Below, in pieces: positions 10,481 to 24,535 of a DNA stretch of 64,000 nt. The notes under the pieces were generated by a model. It worked only from the letters and a program-made list of their open reading frames with translations. It was not told the DNA's origin and ran no database searches. Made by a program: the position numbers and the translations under genes. The DNA comes from Ziziphus jujuba. Its lineage: Eukaryota > Streptophyta > Magnoliopsida > Rosales > Rhamnaceae. The stretch lies in contig NC_083388.1 in the NCBI RefSeq assembly GCF_031755915.1, positions 3,851,501 to 3,915,500 on the forward strand. Reading direction: 5' to 3'. Numbering within the stretch: the first letter of the stretch is position 1; each line of letters opens with the position of its first letter.

Positions 10481-13400
10481 AAATCCAAAAGAAATAAAAG
10501 ATAAAAACAGGCCCAACTCATCAGACTGAGATGACACCTCAACTACCAACTTAATAATATTATAAATTTCTCATACAATTCCTTTGATTGTCTGTACGTG
10601 GTATATCAGAAACAGAGAACATGTGCCAAGTAGTTTTCATGGTTTATTTTTTCCTTTTTTAAAGTTTCTCAATGGTATGAACTTTTTATAGTGAGAAAAA
10701 CTAAAAATTTCTAGATACAAATCTCAAAACTCAAACTAGAAGTTACTTATAAGAAAAGGGTAGATTTTAAATTTTCCTTAGACTTGTAAAATTGCTTATA
10801 AAGATAAGAACCATTTTTATTTTTTTTTTATTCTTAGCCTAAATTCTGTTAGGCTGCATTTTGGAGACTTTTGGATTTTGAAGTGTCGGTTTCCAAACAT
10901 TGTGGGACCTAAACTTTGGAAAACAAACAACAAGTATGTAAATTTTGGCCATTATATTAAAACATATTGAATAATCTGACATATGGAAAATCTTCATACT
11001 TTTAAAGATGTTTTAGATCTCCATTTTTCCCCAACCCCAATTTTATAATTCATTTTTATTTTGAAACTTAAAAGCAAAATGGAATGGAAGCTGATAAAGA
11101 CATGTTATCAGCAGAGTGATGCAAGCTAAAGCTAGTTTTATCAAAAAAGACTAACAAGACTTTGATTTGCCACTTCGTAAATAAATATTATATGCTTCTC
11201 TCTAAGAATCCCTCAAAACCATATAATATATACTAGTAGTATTATAATTCTTTAACACCGACACTTCAAATTTTGTTAATTTTGTTTCATTTCCATTTGT
11301 TTTTCTTTTGTTGGAAAACGTGGAATATTTTTACTTGCTGTAACCAGCTTGTTCTCTCATCTCCCTAGTTATTATTTTATTCACACAATTTGTTTCTAAG
11401 GAGTAAATTTTCATTCTCCTGTCAAATTCCCATCTCTCATTATCTATATGTAATTCAATATTTCTGGATATGTAATTTTCATGAATTTTTTTTTTCTTTT
11501 TTTAAGCTAAGAGTATATAATGTTGTTTCTAGACCATTTATTCCCTTCTATTATTATTTAAACATATATTTTTTTACTGATCTGAATTGCCAATGTAGTG
11601 ACAAAAACTATAAATATGTTGAGACCATATCTTAAATTCGATTTAGCCAAAACTTGACATTTTTATTAAAAATGAAATAAAATAAACAAATAAATAAATT
11701 ATCAAACATAAAAACAAATAGACAGCAATAATGAGACACGTACAACAATGAAGGCAACAGGACACCCAATTTAATAGCCCTTGTATATACACAATCTCTG
11801 CATCACAAGAACGTGGCCAGCTGCAGTAGAAGGTGTTCGAAGTGTATAAATCATGGATGGAATAATTATATTTTACCCTTTTTTATTCTACTACCATAGA
11901 AGGAGTAATATCTTTATAATATCTTTTGGCAATTTGGTTTAGCAGTTTGTTTCAAATTAAACCTAATTAATGGCTGGTTAACTTTTTTTTTTTTTTTCCC
12001 CCAAACAATTATTGAGAGTTTTCTTGGTTGAGACAATATTGTGTTTTACAACCAAAAGGAATAAAACTAAAAGGGTGATGACTCTGATGGAAATCTACGA
12101 AAGACAACTTGGTTTTTGGTAGTTTTTGGTAGTTACTCTTTTGAACATGTTGTTTATGCTTTTTCTCTTTACGACAAACCTATCAGGACAAGTTGCTTTA
12201 AAAGTTTCCATAATCAAATACACACACACACACATACTGATTAGGAGGACAATTATGAGTGTCTTTTGAGCTTTAAAAAAAAAATTGGTGACTTTCCCAA
12301 TGGTCTTACAGCTTTCATCTACTCTGATTACATGTATATTTTTTTACACACATTATGATTACAGTGTCTACACACTCTCTCTCACTCACAAACCCACATT
12401 GATTCAAGTAAACAAAAAAGGTTTAGGAGACAGATAATGACACTTCTAATGCAAGTAAGCCTGAGAAACTTTTTTAATTCTAATCTTTGGAAATCCCATA
12501 AAATATTGTTACCCTTCAAAAAGTGACAAAATAGATCACAGCAAAACCAGTAAAAGTTGAGTTTCGATTGGAAGGGAAATTTACAGAACATGTTTCACAT
12601 TATTATAGGATGCAAATGATTGAGATAGAAAGCGTGAAAAATGATATAAGGATGTTCCCAAGATGCCCTTTCCACTCAGTAAATTAAAAGTACTTGTCAA
12701 GGAAGGTCTAGGATAAATGATAAAAAGTGGTCCTTCCATAGTTTATGCCATTTATAACAATCTTCACTACACTGGATAAAAAGCTGATGCGGCAATCATT
12801 TGAACTTGTCCTTTTCAACTAAATTTAATGTGATAGATTCAAATATTAGGATGTAAATCATGCTTTAGCAACAGCAAAAAGATGTATTTTCCTTTGGAGT
12901 TCAATTTTTATTGATATTGGATAAAGAGATTTAAACTCAGGATCATTGTCTGAAAAACCAGTGATTTTGCCACTTGCCTATTTCTGTAAGGACTTACAAG
13001 GTTCAATTTCACTTGGATTGAATGTTGTAAAACAGGGAAATTCAGTAGGCTTCCAATACTTTTCAGAAAAAATGCACCGTATATTTGTTGACAGTCTATG
13101 AAAAGTCCTCTTCATGCTCTATATAATTAAATTTAGTTCTGAAAATGATACACACTGAGAAAGAAGCCTAAAAAGATATTCAATGCTAAATAAATTGCAA
13201 TTACAATTCACACCTTTTTTTTTTTTTTTTTTTTTGGTTGGTTTATCCATGAGTTTATTTCCCACAATGTAGGAGAAACTACAAATGGCAAACCACCAAA
13301 GAAAGAAAAAGAACAAAATTTGACAATTTCCAACAATCTATTTGAAGAAAAATAACAGGATCACCTTGTCTAAATGATACTCGCTGTTTTTCTGCTTCTT

Positions 13401-13676
13401 TCTTGAAAGTTGATTCCGTATAATGTGTTTCAAACAGTAACAGCAAAATTTTCTTCTGTAGCTTCTATTTTTTACTTGAGCTATCAAAGATATTTGCTGA
13501 GATAAGGAATAGGAAGAACTTCTTCCGCCGACATGATGAATATAAATTACTTGAAATCGACAATGGCGCATATAACCCCCCACTTACATATTTTGTTGTA
13601 GAGGAGAAAGACGAGGAATGACAAACAATATAGGATTGTGTCAATTTTAATGTAAAATAAATAAGGGATTATGCCT
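9661..13676. other. Intergenic, ~4 kb, no gene recognised
   Basis: AT-rich DNA with simple repeats: (AAT)n at about 10447-10478, (AC)n at about 12220-12234, poly-T at 11982-11997 and at 13216-13235. The 3' flank of the CSLA gene lies at its right end. None of the short frames shows conserved features. Confidence 0.6.
10447..10478. repeat. (AAT)n microsatellite
   Basis: Around ten consecutive AAT units. A typical plant trinucleotide microsatellite. Confidence 0.9.
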
Positions 13677-16600
13677 CTAGATTATGGTGCCAACGTAGCC
13701 AAATCCTGCAATGAGGAAGGTAATCGTTTGGAGGAAGAGGTATATGAAGTAGTTGTTCTTCCCGTGCACGAAATCATAGCATCCACAGAAGAAGAGGAAA
13801 ACTCCAAAACCAAGCTCCAACAGATGAAGTCTGTCATTGTTTAACCATGAAGCAACAACAAAATGTTAGAAGTTCAAAAGCAAACAAAAAATAATAATAA
13901 TAAAAATAAAAATAAACTAGTTAATCAATCATTTTAAGCATTCTTCTTCAATCTTATGTTTGCAAACAGATCAACTCTTTTAATACTCATATAGATTTCC
14001 CAGCTCAAATGCTGTCATAGCAGTAAAGTAATGATCATGTACCTATCCCCAAACTTGAATTTTGGTATTCTTAAAATTTTGGCACCAGTTTTGTTCTTGG
14101 CAGCCTCTGCTGCTTTCTTCTTGAGAACATCTCCTAATTTTTCAGTGACAACCCATTCATTGGCTCTCCCTGCTTCTAGCAGACCAATCAAAGTTGCCTT
14201 GGTTCGGTGCAAAGACATAACATTCTCAAAAAGGATCCAGTAAAATAAAAGGTGAATTGACCTGCAAAGTTGAAGAAGAATGTTTCAACTTTTTTTGCTC
14301 AAAGGAAGAAGAAACGTGTAGCATATGAAGAAAAGCATTGCAGAGTACACCAGACCTTGGAGTTCCAACCGAATTGAGAATGGTGATAATTGAAGGAATA
14401 TAAACAGCTCCCCAAATCGGTACATAAACTTCAGGAACCAATATGGTAAGGGGAAGTACAACACAGTAGAAAAAAAAGGTAACCATATGGGCTATGATTT
14501 TCCTCACAAAGAAGAAACTGTATATGACATACACTTTCTTCCAGAATGTGACTTTCTGCAGAAATACATTCAAAAATAAACCATTAGAAGAAACTATTAG
14601 TGAGGAGAAGTAACATTAATTGGCAATCTTAAATAATCCAGAAACAGTATAAATATCAGAAAAATCAAAGCTAACCTTATTCTTTACAATCTCCATCACC
14701 ATTTTCCTGAATAGATTAGCAGGACCACAAGACCATCGGTGCTGCTGGAAACGGAAGGCTTTGAAAGTACTAGGAAGTTCACTTTTTACCTACAATGGAT
14801 ATAATGGGTAAGACATTAATTAATTAATTATAATTCTATAGCTTGTTAACCAAGGCAAGTTACATAAAAAGAAAAAGAAAACATATTCTTGAGTTAGCAC
14901 AAGGCTCTTAGTCATGCTCCAACTACTATATACGGATGGTCACTAAAAATACAATGCTGTTTATCAGTTTAAGCATAGTTGAATTCTGTAGTAGTATTTA
15001 AAGAATATACCTGTAGGTCACCAAGGTAGACAAATTTCCATCCCTTGAGACCAGCACGAACAGCAAGATCCATATCCTCCACCGTGGTTCTGTCTTTCCA
15101 CCCACCTGCATCATTGATAGCAGCAATTCTCCAAACACCAGCAGTGCCTGCAGCACATTCACTTCTCAGATTAAAATTATGACTACCATTTGCAAGTAGC
15201 TGTTCTTAGACTTAACCCCCTTAAAAAGTGAAGCATTTACTTCCAGAGTTTAATGCCATCTACTTGTTTTGAAATTCATAATCTTGGCAGAGACACAAGT
15301 CTAATCAACCATTAACCAAGCACAATAAAAGAATACCAAAATTTGGACACCCAACTACTCATATAGAGTTTTCATTTACAAATTAGGACCCAAAATTAAT
15401 GACAGATTATGACATTCTATCGTTAATATTAACATCTTTAACTGCAAACTTGTTACGGGGGGGAAAAAAAAAAGGTATCTTTGAGTCACGTTTTGCAGTC
15501 TCTGGGTCCATTTATTTTTTACCAAAATTGCTCACCGGTTGAAATTTCTCTCTGTAGATGAGGGTCCCTATCAAGTGGCAGCTTTACAACCAATTCTTAG
15601 CAAATATCATCCAAATGGGCAGAAAAATTTAGACCTCATTTTAAACTTTGCATTACTTTTAGTCATAAGGAAGAATCAAATTTACCATTGAAGCCAAAGA
15701 ATGCATGTGTTGCTGAACCAACTTCTTGCTCAACTGTGAAATGATAATCCAATGACATCTCTTGCATCCTTGTCAACAGGCACTCATCAGCATTCACTGC
15801 AAAAACCAACCCCTCCATTATCAAACATCATACAACATTACCATATTATTCCATATGCAAACGAAAATGTGTAATTTTTTATTTATTTATTTTTAATATA
15901 AGAAAGTAAATAAATAAATAAAAATAAAACAAAATCACAATAATTCAAGATCAGATTATGGAGTTGGGGGTGGCCCCCACGGCACACGACAATACTATGA
16001 TTGATGAGTTGGCCGGCCCTCATTGGCTGGTGAGCCAATAATAGAAAAACGAAAATCCATCACATTTAAAAAGTTAGCAGACCCTTCCTGTCCTCACGTG
16101 ACACAAATGAGAGTCCACCACGTCATCGAGAGCACGAGAATCCAAGTGTCGGTTGGCAGGGAGTGAGGGTCCACCACAAGGCTTACTGTAGAACCCCTTC
16201 TTTTTTTTTATTTTTCACTTTATTAAAAAAATATTACAATATTACGGCGAGCACGTGGTGGAGAGTGGAGCAGCCAAGCTAAAACTAAACCATATCTTAA
16301 AATGACGATTTTACCACTAAACATTTTGAGAGTTGACTGTTTGATCCGTACTATCCGGGTTCTTTGATAAAGGCGACCACAAACTACTTTCTTTTTCCAC
16401 TAAAATGACAAACCTACCCCCTGATTGCTAGCACTATTCACGGCAGTGAACCCGCAAGCAAGCAAAGGAATGATAGCGACTTTGACCCCTAAGTTTAGGA
16501 CACTTGCGTCATTTCAGCTATATTAACAACGACAGATAATAACACTAAACCAGCATTAAATACGTCTTAGAAAAAAACGAAACCTGCATTAAATGCGAAA

Positions 16601-18237
16601 TACATTTAATGTGAGGGACATTTATGTCCACACAAAGAAATATGTAAAACCCCCGTCAATAAACTCAATAAACATTAAGATTAAACAAAGTAAGTAAAAT
16701 AAATGATAAAATAAAATCCCAACAAAAAGAAAAAAGAAAAAAAACCCAAACGCTTACTAACTAATCATCACATTTTTATGTGGACTAGTGGGGGTAGCTA
16801 GAGTAGGTGCTATTCAAATTTTCATCCTTTATTTATTTATTTATTTTTGGTATCGTTAATATTCTGAATTTACTTTGAGATGGTGTGTACCCCAATGATC
16901 AGAGATGTAGGATTACCGGGGTGACCAAGTGTCAAAATCATGGTGGCCAAGTAAGGCTGCCCCCAAGTGGTCCCACCCCGTGATTGATGGGTTTACTTCC
17001 TTTTATAATGGGTCCCTATTTGTCCCCATTGCAGTTTTGCACCCAGTTCCGCCGACGAAAACAGTAAAAACAGAACAATGGAATAAAAAATCAAAAAAAC
17101 AAAATTTACCCCCCAAAAAATAAAAACAAAAAACAATCAAAAAAGACCACCGACAGTCCAATATTATTAAAAAAAAAAAAAAAAAGGGAAGAAAATCAAG
17201 CACATTAATTAAATTAGCATAATCAGAGGCTAAAAATAAAAACTGAAAGAAAATGTTGGATTTTTAAGTATTTATGAGAGTAGATTTTATTATAAAGTTT
17301 GGGGGAGTCAATTACCAAATCTCCACCGGGCTTGAACCAAAGCAATGTCGGGGTTGTTGACCAAGAAAGGGATAGCTCGTTTCAAAAAGTCAGGCTCTGG
17401 TCTAAAATCAGCGTCGAAAATGGCCACGTACTCGCAGTGTTTCACATACCCTCTCTTTAATCCTTCTTTCAGAGCCCCTGCTTTGTACCCCGTTCTGTTT
17501 TCTCTTATTTGGTACGTTATATTTATGCCTTTGCTTGCCCATCTCTGGCACTCCACTTCCACCATTTGCTACCAAAGAAAGAAAATTTCCCATTTCACAA
17601 AATGTAAAAAACACTTTTTTATTTATAAGATCACAAAAAAAACTTTTATGTTATACCTTGATTGTTGGGTCTGTTGAATCGTCTAACACTTGGATCACAA
17701 GTCGATCGGACGGCCATGAAAGTCCACATGCAGCACCAATAGAGATCTTGTAAACCTGACCCAAATAACCATAACAAAATACATGAAATAAAAAAACATA
17801 TAAAGTTGCTTGCTTTTAGGCTTTTTTTCTTTTTCTTTTTTGTTTTTTTTTCCTATAAACCCAGAAGTAAAAATGAATCACGGAAAACAGAGAGAAACAG
17901 AACCAACCTCTTTTTCATTGAACATGGGGATTTGGATTAGAACAACAGGGAAATTTGAGTTGCCCATTTCCACATCTTCTTGAATGGGCTCGTAGTTGTA
18001 GCGTTTTTCTGGTTTCTTCCAGAAGAGTTTGACCAGAATGATAACAATACCCATGTAAACCCTCTCAAAGAAAAGCATGAGAGACATGGCTAAAGATACA
18101 TAAACCATGAGGTTTAGCAGGGGAACTATCAATGGCTCTTTGATTAGCTCCCACATCATACCAATTTGGCCTGTAATGTCGTATCCATAGCCCTGGAATG
18201 TCTCCGGGATGAGGATTTTGCTTGAAGTTTCAGCCAT
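13677..18237 (-). CDS. CSLA9: Glucomannan 4-beta-mannosyltransferase (CSLA family)
   Basis: Cellulose synthase-like A enzyme: a Golgi membrane GT2 glycosyltransferase that builds the beta-1,4-mannan/glucomannan backbone from GDP-mannose and GDP-glucose. Nine exons (minus): 18237-17908, 17755-17657, 17568-17316, 15796-15686, 15147-15011, 14789-14676, 14555-14356, 14261-14043, 13830-13677. All boundaries are GT-AG and keep frame, giving 538 aa against ~530-535 for the family. Visible motifs are QVLDDSTD (first Asp), [11 protein letters not shown] (DxD), [10 protein letters not shown] (TED-like) and QQHRWSCG (QxxRW). There is an N-terminal helix around residues 38-75, and C-terminal helices from about residue 365. 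The frame is undamaged and the start is the first ATG after a CT-rich leader. The CSLA9-type assignment (versus CSLA2 or others) is from memory of paralogue sequences. Confidence 0.95.
15797..17315 (-). other. Long intron 3 of the CSLA gene
   Basis: 1.5 kb of intron between RWRF|V and NADEC (phase 1). It contains GC-richer patches such as that around 15960-16160, but no coding block and no complete mobile element that I can delimit. Confidence 0.8.
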
Positions 18238-18240
18238 CCC

Positions 18241-18264
18241 TCCTCTCTCTCTCTCTCTCTCTCT
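18241..18264 (-). repeat. GA/CT microsatellite in CSLA 5' leader
   Basis: About twelve CT units (GA on the coding strand) lie immediately 5' of the CSLA start codon. Such tracts are common in plant 5' leaders and core promoters. Confidence 0.8.
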
Positions 18265-18447
18265 CAACAGAGCATACACAGAGGAAAACAGAGGATTTGA
18301 GAATGAAGAAGGAAAAAAAGCTTCAAATTGCACTAATTTCCAACAACACCTAGATCTCTTTCTTATTTCTATCACTCTCACTCTCACTCAACAAATGACA
18401 GATTGAATTGTGAAGAAAATGAGCTGAAATGGGTTTGGCTCAAAGCC

Positions 18448-18456
18448 CTTTATATG
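18448..18456 (-). promoter_or_regulatory. Probable TATA box of the CSLA gene
   Basis: On the minus strand the sequence reads ccatataaagg, about 215 bp upstream of the CSLA ATG. That is a good TATA match and a reasonable 5'-UTR length. Another TATA-like site lies farther upstream near 18748-18753. Confidence 0.5.
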
Positions 18457-18799
18457 GTAAGAAAAACAGCCACCCAAAAGAACCTTGATTACAAGGAAAC
18501 TCAGAGAAAAAAAGAATGAGATCTCTCTTTCCTTCTCTCTCTCTCAATCTGTTTCTAGAGATGGAAAGTACAGGAAAGTTTGAACTTTTCTATAGTTCCA
18601 AAGCCTCCTATTCCTCACAAATCTCAAGCTGTGCCAACCAATATACTTCTGCTTTCTTTGCTATCAAAATGAAGCAGATACAGAAGAGTATTGAGGCAGA
18701 GTGAGAGAAAGAGAGAGTGAGGAACAGAGAGAGAAAAGGGGCTACTTTTATAGTCAGATTTGGTCCTGTTTGGATTTTTGTATTTATTTGCACACAATG

Positions 18800-19249
18800 T
18801 ATTTGTTAAGTTTTTATTGCCAGCTTATATATTTAGATTCCAAAATTAATCTCTTTTTATGTTTTAAAAGATAAATAAAAATAAAAAACTTTTTTTTTTT
18901 TTCTGTATATCAAATCCTCTGGACTTTTTCATGATAAAAAAAAAAAAGAAAAAAAAAGAAAAAAATCGTCTGGACTTTTAACTGCTTACTCTAACTGTGA
19001 GTCAGCTTTTTATTACTGTGGGACTTGCAAAACATGCTGCCCTACCAAACCCAAGAATAATAAAAAGTGAATTGACTAATTTGTCCTTACACTCGAGAAA
19101 TACAATCATTTCTGTTTTCATGTTTTTGTTTTTTGTTCCATAATTTTTTATTCTTGAAATAGAAAAAGAAAAACTAGAATCATTGATGAATGCATTATTA
19201 TACGTAGCGATCAATAGAATATTAATTCTTATTTTGATTTTTTGTTAAG
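18800..19249. other. Intergenic, AT-rich
   Basis: No gene. Poly-A/T tracts lie at about 18890-18960. Confidence 0.5.
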
Positions 19250-19905
19250 AGTTTTGCGTAGATAGGATTTGTTCCGATGATAAATCTCCTTATGAGTCGA
19301 TGGAAATTAGCAGTGGCATAATTGGTCAAGATGAGTATAGAGTGTCCGAGGGGTGGAATTATTAATTTTCAAGATAGAATAATGAGATTCAAAAGGGCTA
19401 TATCCAAGCTCGGCTTTAGCTATGATAGTTTGAGCATGAGGATCAAGTTTTGAGGGTAAGCATTCATCCAAATTATATGTTCTACTTCATTATATTGGTT
19501 ATGGAACACCATAGAGATTGGCCAACAAGGAATAGATCAACCCGAATTACATGTGGAAGTTCGAGGATAAAGTAGACTAAGAAGTTCCTAGGCTATGTTC
19601 TTTATGTATTCCAAGATCAACATTTAGGCAGATCAATCTTACTTTGAGGAATCAGCATATGACAAAGTTTTGTACCGAACCTAGATATCTTAATATTGTA
19701 ATCCAACCCATTAAAATTGAAAGGAAAGCTAGTTTCCTTGAGGAACAAAAAACAAACACATGCCAAAAAAAGTCTATAAATACCTCTTTATATTTCATTC
19801 ACCAGGTACCCACATGAAAAAACCTAATATTACTTTTGCATTCGAAGTATGACTTAAGCACCAAAGTGTTTTTAGCTGATGTGCCTAGACTTTCCCAATA
19901 GAGAT
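19250..19905 (+). mobile_element. Possible LTR-retrotransposon (LTR) remnant
   Basis: This segment differs in composition from its AT-rich surroundings. It has a U3/R/U5-like succession: tctataaatacctctttata (TATA-like), then ggtacccac, then tatgacttaagcaccaaagtg, which resembles the promoter-distal part of plant Gypsy-type LTRs. No termini, primer-binding site or coding region could be fixed, so this is tentative. Confidence 0.3.
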
Positions 19906-20574
19906 CTTTTTCTTTTTTTTTTTCTTTTTTTTTTTTTTTGGTTTAATTAACAACTTAATCTAATATCTCTACATAACACTAAAAAATTACCTGAAATCTT
20001 CTATATGTATAAGGTTTGTGTTATTTATTTATTGTCTAGACCTCATAAATTATACAAAATATATTCATAAATTTCATTTAAATATCATATCATTTTATCT
20101 TTAATAAGGTTTTATACTTTCTTTTTTGCATTACGACAAAAAGACTCGAGTACTTCTTTGTTTTATCGACAAACAAAAGAAATTCCAGTTAAGTTCATCG
20201 TTTCCAGTGAAGAGAAAAAAACATGGAAATATGGATTTATAGAAAAACATGAAATAGAACCTTTATTTCTTTCTTGATTAGGCTAAAACACGTGAGCAAA
20301 CACCAAAACTTGATTACGGAATTTGAAAAATCCTACCCTTGTGGTCCAAATATGCTTCAGATAGCATATGCTGAAAGCATAATAATGGTACTTTTTGAAA
20401 ATTGCTATGTTATAATGGTCAAACCCAATAAAATGCTAGTCAACTTTACAAAGGACGTGTCTTTAAAAAAAATAAAAATAATAACATAAAATAAAGTTTT
20501 AACTCAATTGCTTATGCAATTAAAAGTTTTCATTTCATTTCCCCAAAAAAAAAAAAAAAATTCCAACCGAGAGG

Positions 20575-22850
20575 GCTAATTCTGAAATTTGAAGCGATTT
20601 TCACAAAATTCAAAAAGTACCTCTTTATATATATATATATATATATATAAGCCTCTTCAATTTAATTAGAAATATAAATATAAAACAAAATAATAATAAC
20701 ACTATTATAATAATCATTGAAAAAAATTATTGTATAACAGAAGTATAACATTTTTTTTTTTATACTGTGAAAGAAAAAAGTATAAGTAAAGGATTAAATT
20801 TATGTTGAAAGGCACTTTTAAAATTTTAATAATACTAAATTTATCAAATTTGTTAACAAAATAACATAATAGATTATATAATAATATTTATTTATTTTTT
20901 TTTAATTTATTTTTCATTAAAAATTCACATATTTATATTTAAATTATTAATAAGCTAATAAATAATACTTTAATACGTGTTAAATAAATAAATTTAGTTA
21001 ATATTTTAATATCTCATAGCACTACTGTTAAAACTCTCATCTAAACCAATCCATTAATATCTGATATTTTAAAAGGCCAAATAGCAAGGCAAAGTGAAGC
21101 AAGATGTAAGCATTAAAGCGTTAGAGAGCGCAAGCTTTTCAAAAATTAAATTTTAATATTAAATTATTAAATATATATTTAAATTGGTATAAAATTAAAA
21201 GATAAAAATATAAATAATTTTTAAATTGCAAACTAAAATTTGCATAAAAAAACTTAACAAATTATAAATAAATGTAAAATAAAACATATATTTCTAATTT
21301 AAAAATAATAATGTATAAGAGTAAGATAATTTTTTTTAAAAACAAAAAATAAAAATATTAGACTTAATTACATATTTGAGATGTAAAGCGCGTGCCTTAC
21401 AAGAGTAATGTCTAAAATTTCAAGTCTTGAGACATTTTTTGTGTGCTTTGTCTCAAGGTGAGCCCCGAGAGTAATACTGGACGAGTCTTTCAAAACAATT
21501 CTAACATCGTCTAGAAATTCCATACAAATAAACATTTAATATAAATAAATAAATAAATAAAAACAATTACCTTAAGTAATACCATGTGTAAACTTTGAAA
21601 TGTAATAAATCTTGTAAAAATAATTCTTCGTGAAATTCTAAAAGGGAAATTACTAATTAAACTCTTAAAATTAATACATATCTAAAAAATTTATCTATAG
21701 AATTCTTTTTCTAACGAAAGATCTCTTATTTAGCACCAACAAATCTCTAGATTTAATATCAAAATTATCCCAAATTTTTAGACCATAAATATTAGAAGGA
21801 AGAGACCTATTATCAATTAAATATTTAAGTTTTCAATTCTACCATTTTCATTATGCACTTCCTCATCAACATCAACATCTTCATTTTTTATTTTCATTAA
21901 ATCTTTTTCTTTTTTTTTTTTCATTATCTAGTTGGTAGTCATTAGTTAAATTTTCTATTGAATTTTCAACTACATAGTTTAAATTTTATAGTTATTTAAT
22001 AACGAATCTATCTAGAACACCTTGAAATACTATAAACTCTTCATTTTTTTTTTCCCCTTTTCATTTTTTATATCTAGATAATTATTTTCCAGTATGTGTG
22101 TTATTTTTTTTTTTTTGGGGAAAAAAGAAAGAAAAAAAAAAGAAACAACAGGAAAACAAAACAAAATAAAACAAATGCAAAAGTAAATAGAGAATAATAA
22201 AAAATAAAAAAATAAAAACCTGAATTATTAAAACGAAGACTAAGAAGCATACTGATAAAGCTTATAGAAGCACATAAACAAAAATTATAAATCACACAGC
22301 TATAGAGAAAATGAAGGGTTTTTTTTTCTTTTTGTATTTCTTTTAGTAAAAGAAATTTTCTATTAATTTTAGTTTTAAACTAGCTAAATATGAATAAGAT
22401 ACATATTTTCTTATATTTTATAGAATAAGATATATTTATATATTTTTATTAATTAATTTTGCAAATGATGATATTTACTATGCATTATTATATAGACTGC
22501 TTTAATCATATTTAACCATGGGTTTAAAGAATAATAATAAAAATCTTGTTAATTAATATGCCATACTTTTTTTCCATATATATATATATATATATATTCA
22601 TCTAGTATTTATATATTTTTTAATTCTTTTATCTCTAAGTTTCGGGTCAATTAATTTTGGCAAAAATAATTTTTTTAGAAAAGTCTTTAAATGAATATAT
22701 ACATATATATATATATATATATAACCTGTTATATACTCATAATTATGGTATCCTTATGATTGTGGGAATCTATATGATCACACATCTTACACGTCTTTAA
22801 ATCAATCCTAAAAGGGATGAGAATCACTTTTTATATATCTATTGTCTCGT
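20575..22850. repeat. Diverged tandem duplication, copy A
   Basis: Copy A aligns by eye with 22900-24535. Shared landmarks are a tacctcttta/(TA)n block, a gacctattatcaattaaat block, an acatcaacatcttcattttt block and a tatttactatgcattattat block. Copy A carries two extra segments, about 20830-21025 and 21060-21500, absent from copy B. The latter contains aagcgttagagagcgcaagc and ctcaaggtgagccccgag, suggesting a MITE-like insertion. Confidence 0.7.
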
Positions 22851-22899
22851 GGTCTCTTAAAATTTCTCTTTGTATTTGTTGAGAAAAAAATAATTTAGT

Positions 22900-24266
22900 T
22901 TTTAAATTTAAAGCGCCCTATACAAAATTAAAAGAAGTATCTTTCTTTTTTTTATCTATTTATATATATACACGTCTCTTCCTTTAATTTAGAAAGACAA
23001 ATATAGAAAAAATAATAATAAAAGCATTATATTAATCATCAAATATAAAATTATTACATAACAAAAATATAGTATTTAATTTTTTTTTTTTTTTTATATA
23101 CCTTGAAGGGAAAAAGCATAAGTAAACCATTTAATTTATGTTTGGAAACACATTAAAACTCTCATCCAAGATAGTCCACTAAAATCTTCTAGTAATTTCA
23201 CACGAATAAATCTTAACCTTAAAAAAAAATTAAAAAATAAAATAAATAAATAAATACCTTATGTAATATCATGTGTAAACCTTGAAATGCAGCATCACAT
23301 TCTCACATTTCTAGAAGCAAAATCACTAATTAAACTCTTATAATAAATATTTATCAAGACAATTTATTTTTATGACTCTTTTTCTAATGAAAGATCTCTT
23401 ATAGGATCATTTACCACTAACAAATATCTAAATTTATATTAAGATTATCCCAAATTTTATTAGAGGGGAGGGACCTATTATCAATTAAATCATTTAAGTT
23501 TTCAATTTTATCATTTTCATTTTGCATTTCATAATCCACATCAACATCTTCATTTTTATTATTTTCATTAAGTCTTAAATTTTTTCCACAATGTAGTTGA
23601 TAGTCATTATTTAAATCGTCCATTAAATTTTCAACTACATAGTCTAAATTTGTGGTTCTTCAACAATGAATTTATCAAAAGCACCTTTTTGAGATTGTAT
23701 AAACTTTTAAATTTTTCTTTTCATTTTTAATATCCAAATAGTTGTTTTTTAGGATGCATTTTAATTTTTGATAACAAAAAAGAAAAACACAATAAGAAAA
23801 CAAAACAAAATAAAACAAGTACAAATGTAAATAGAGAAAATCAGAAAAATAAAACCTAAATTATGGTAAAATAAAGACAGAGAAGCACACTTGGAAAACT
23901 TAAAGAAGGAAATAAACGTAATTTTAAGTCATACAACTATAGAGAAGATGAAGGATTTTTTTGGTTTTTTTTTTTTTTTTTTTTTTGGGTATCTCTTTAA
24001 ATAAGAGAAAATTCTCAAAAAGCTATTAATTTTAATCTTAGGTTGGTTAAATCTGAATAAAATATTTGTTTAGATCTGAATAAAATATTACTTTCCATAA
24101 AATAAGATATAAATATATTTTATTAATTGATCTTGCATAATAATGATATTTACTATGCATTATTATAAAAGTTGTCTTAATCATTTTCAGCTATATTTAA
24201 TTGTTATATAGATTTCAAAAACAATAAAAAATTCTTATTAATTAATATGTTATTTTTATTTTTTAT

Positions 24267-24301
<35 letters not shown>

Positions 24302-24535
24302 TCATCTAATATTTATATTTTTTTGAATCCTTTTATCTCCAAATTTTGTATTCATTAATTTTGACAAAAATAAATCTCTTCTTGAAAACTCTTCAAATAA
24401 TATATATATATATATATATTACCTATTATATACCTATGGTAACGGTGCTCCATGATTATGAAGTCCTATATAATCGTACGTTTTGCACATCTTTAGAGCT
24501 AGCCTTGCCGACCAATATATAAAATGATCTCAATT
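22900..24535. repeat. Diverged tandem duplication, copy B
   Basis: This is the partner of copy A. On the minus strand 23417-23623 it keeps an open, Asn/Asp-rich frame (NNKNEDVDVDYEMQNENDKI) whose counterpart in copy A (about 21780-21960) is more broken. It resembles the acidic N-terminal linker of some hAT-type transposase relatives, but I cannot assign it. Confidence 0.7.
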
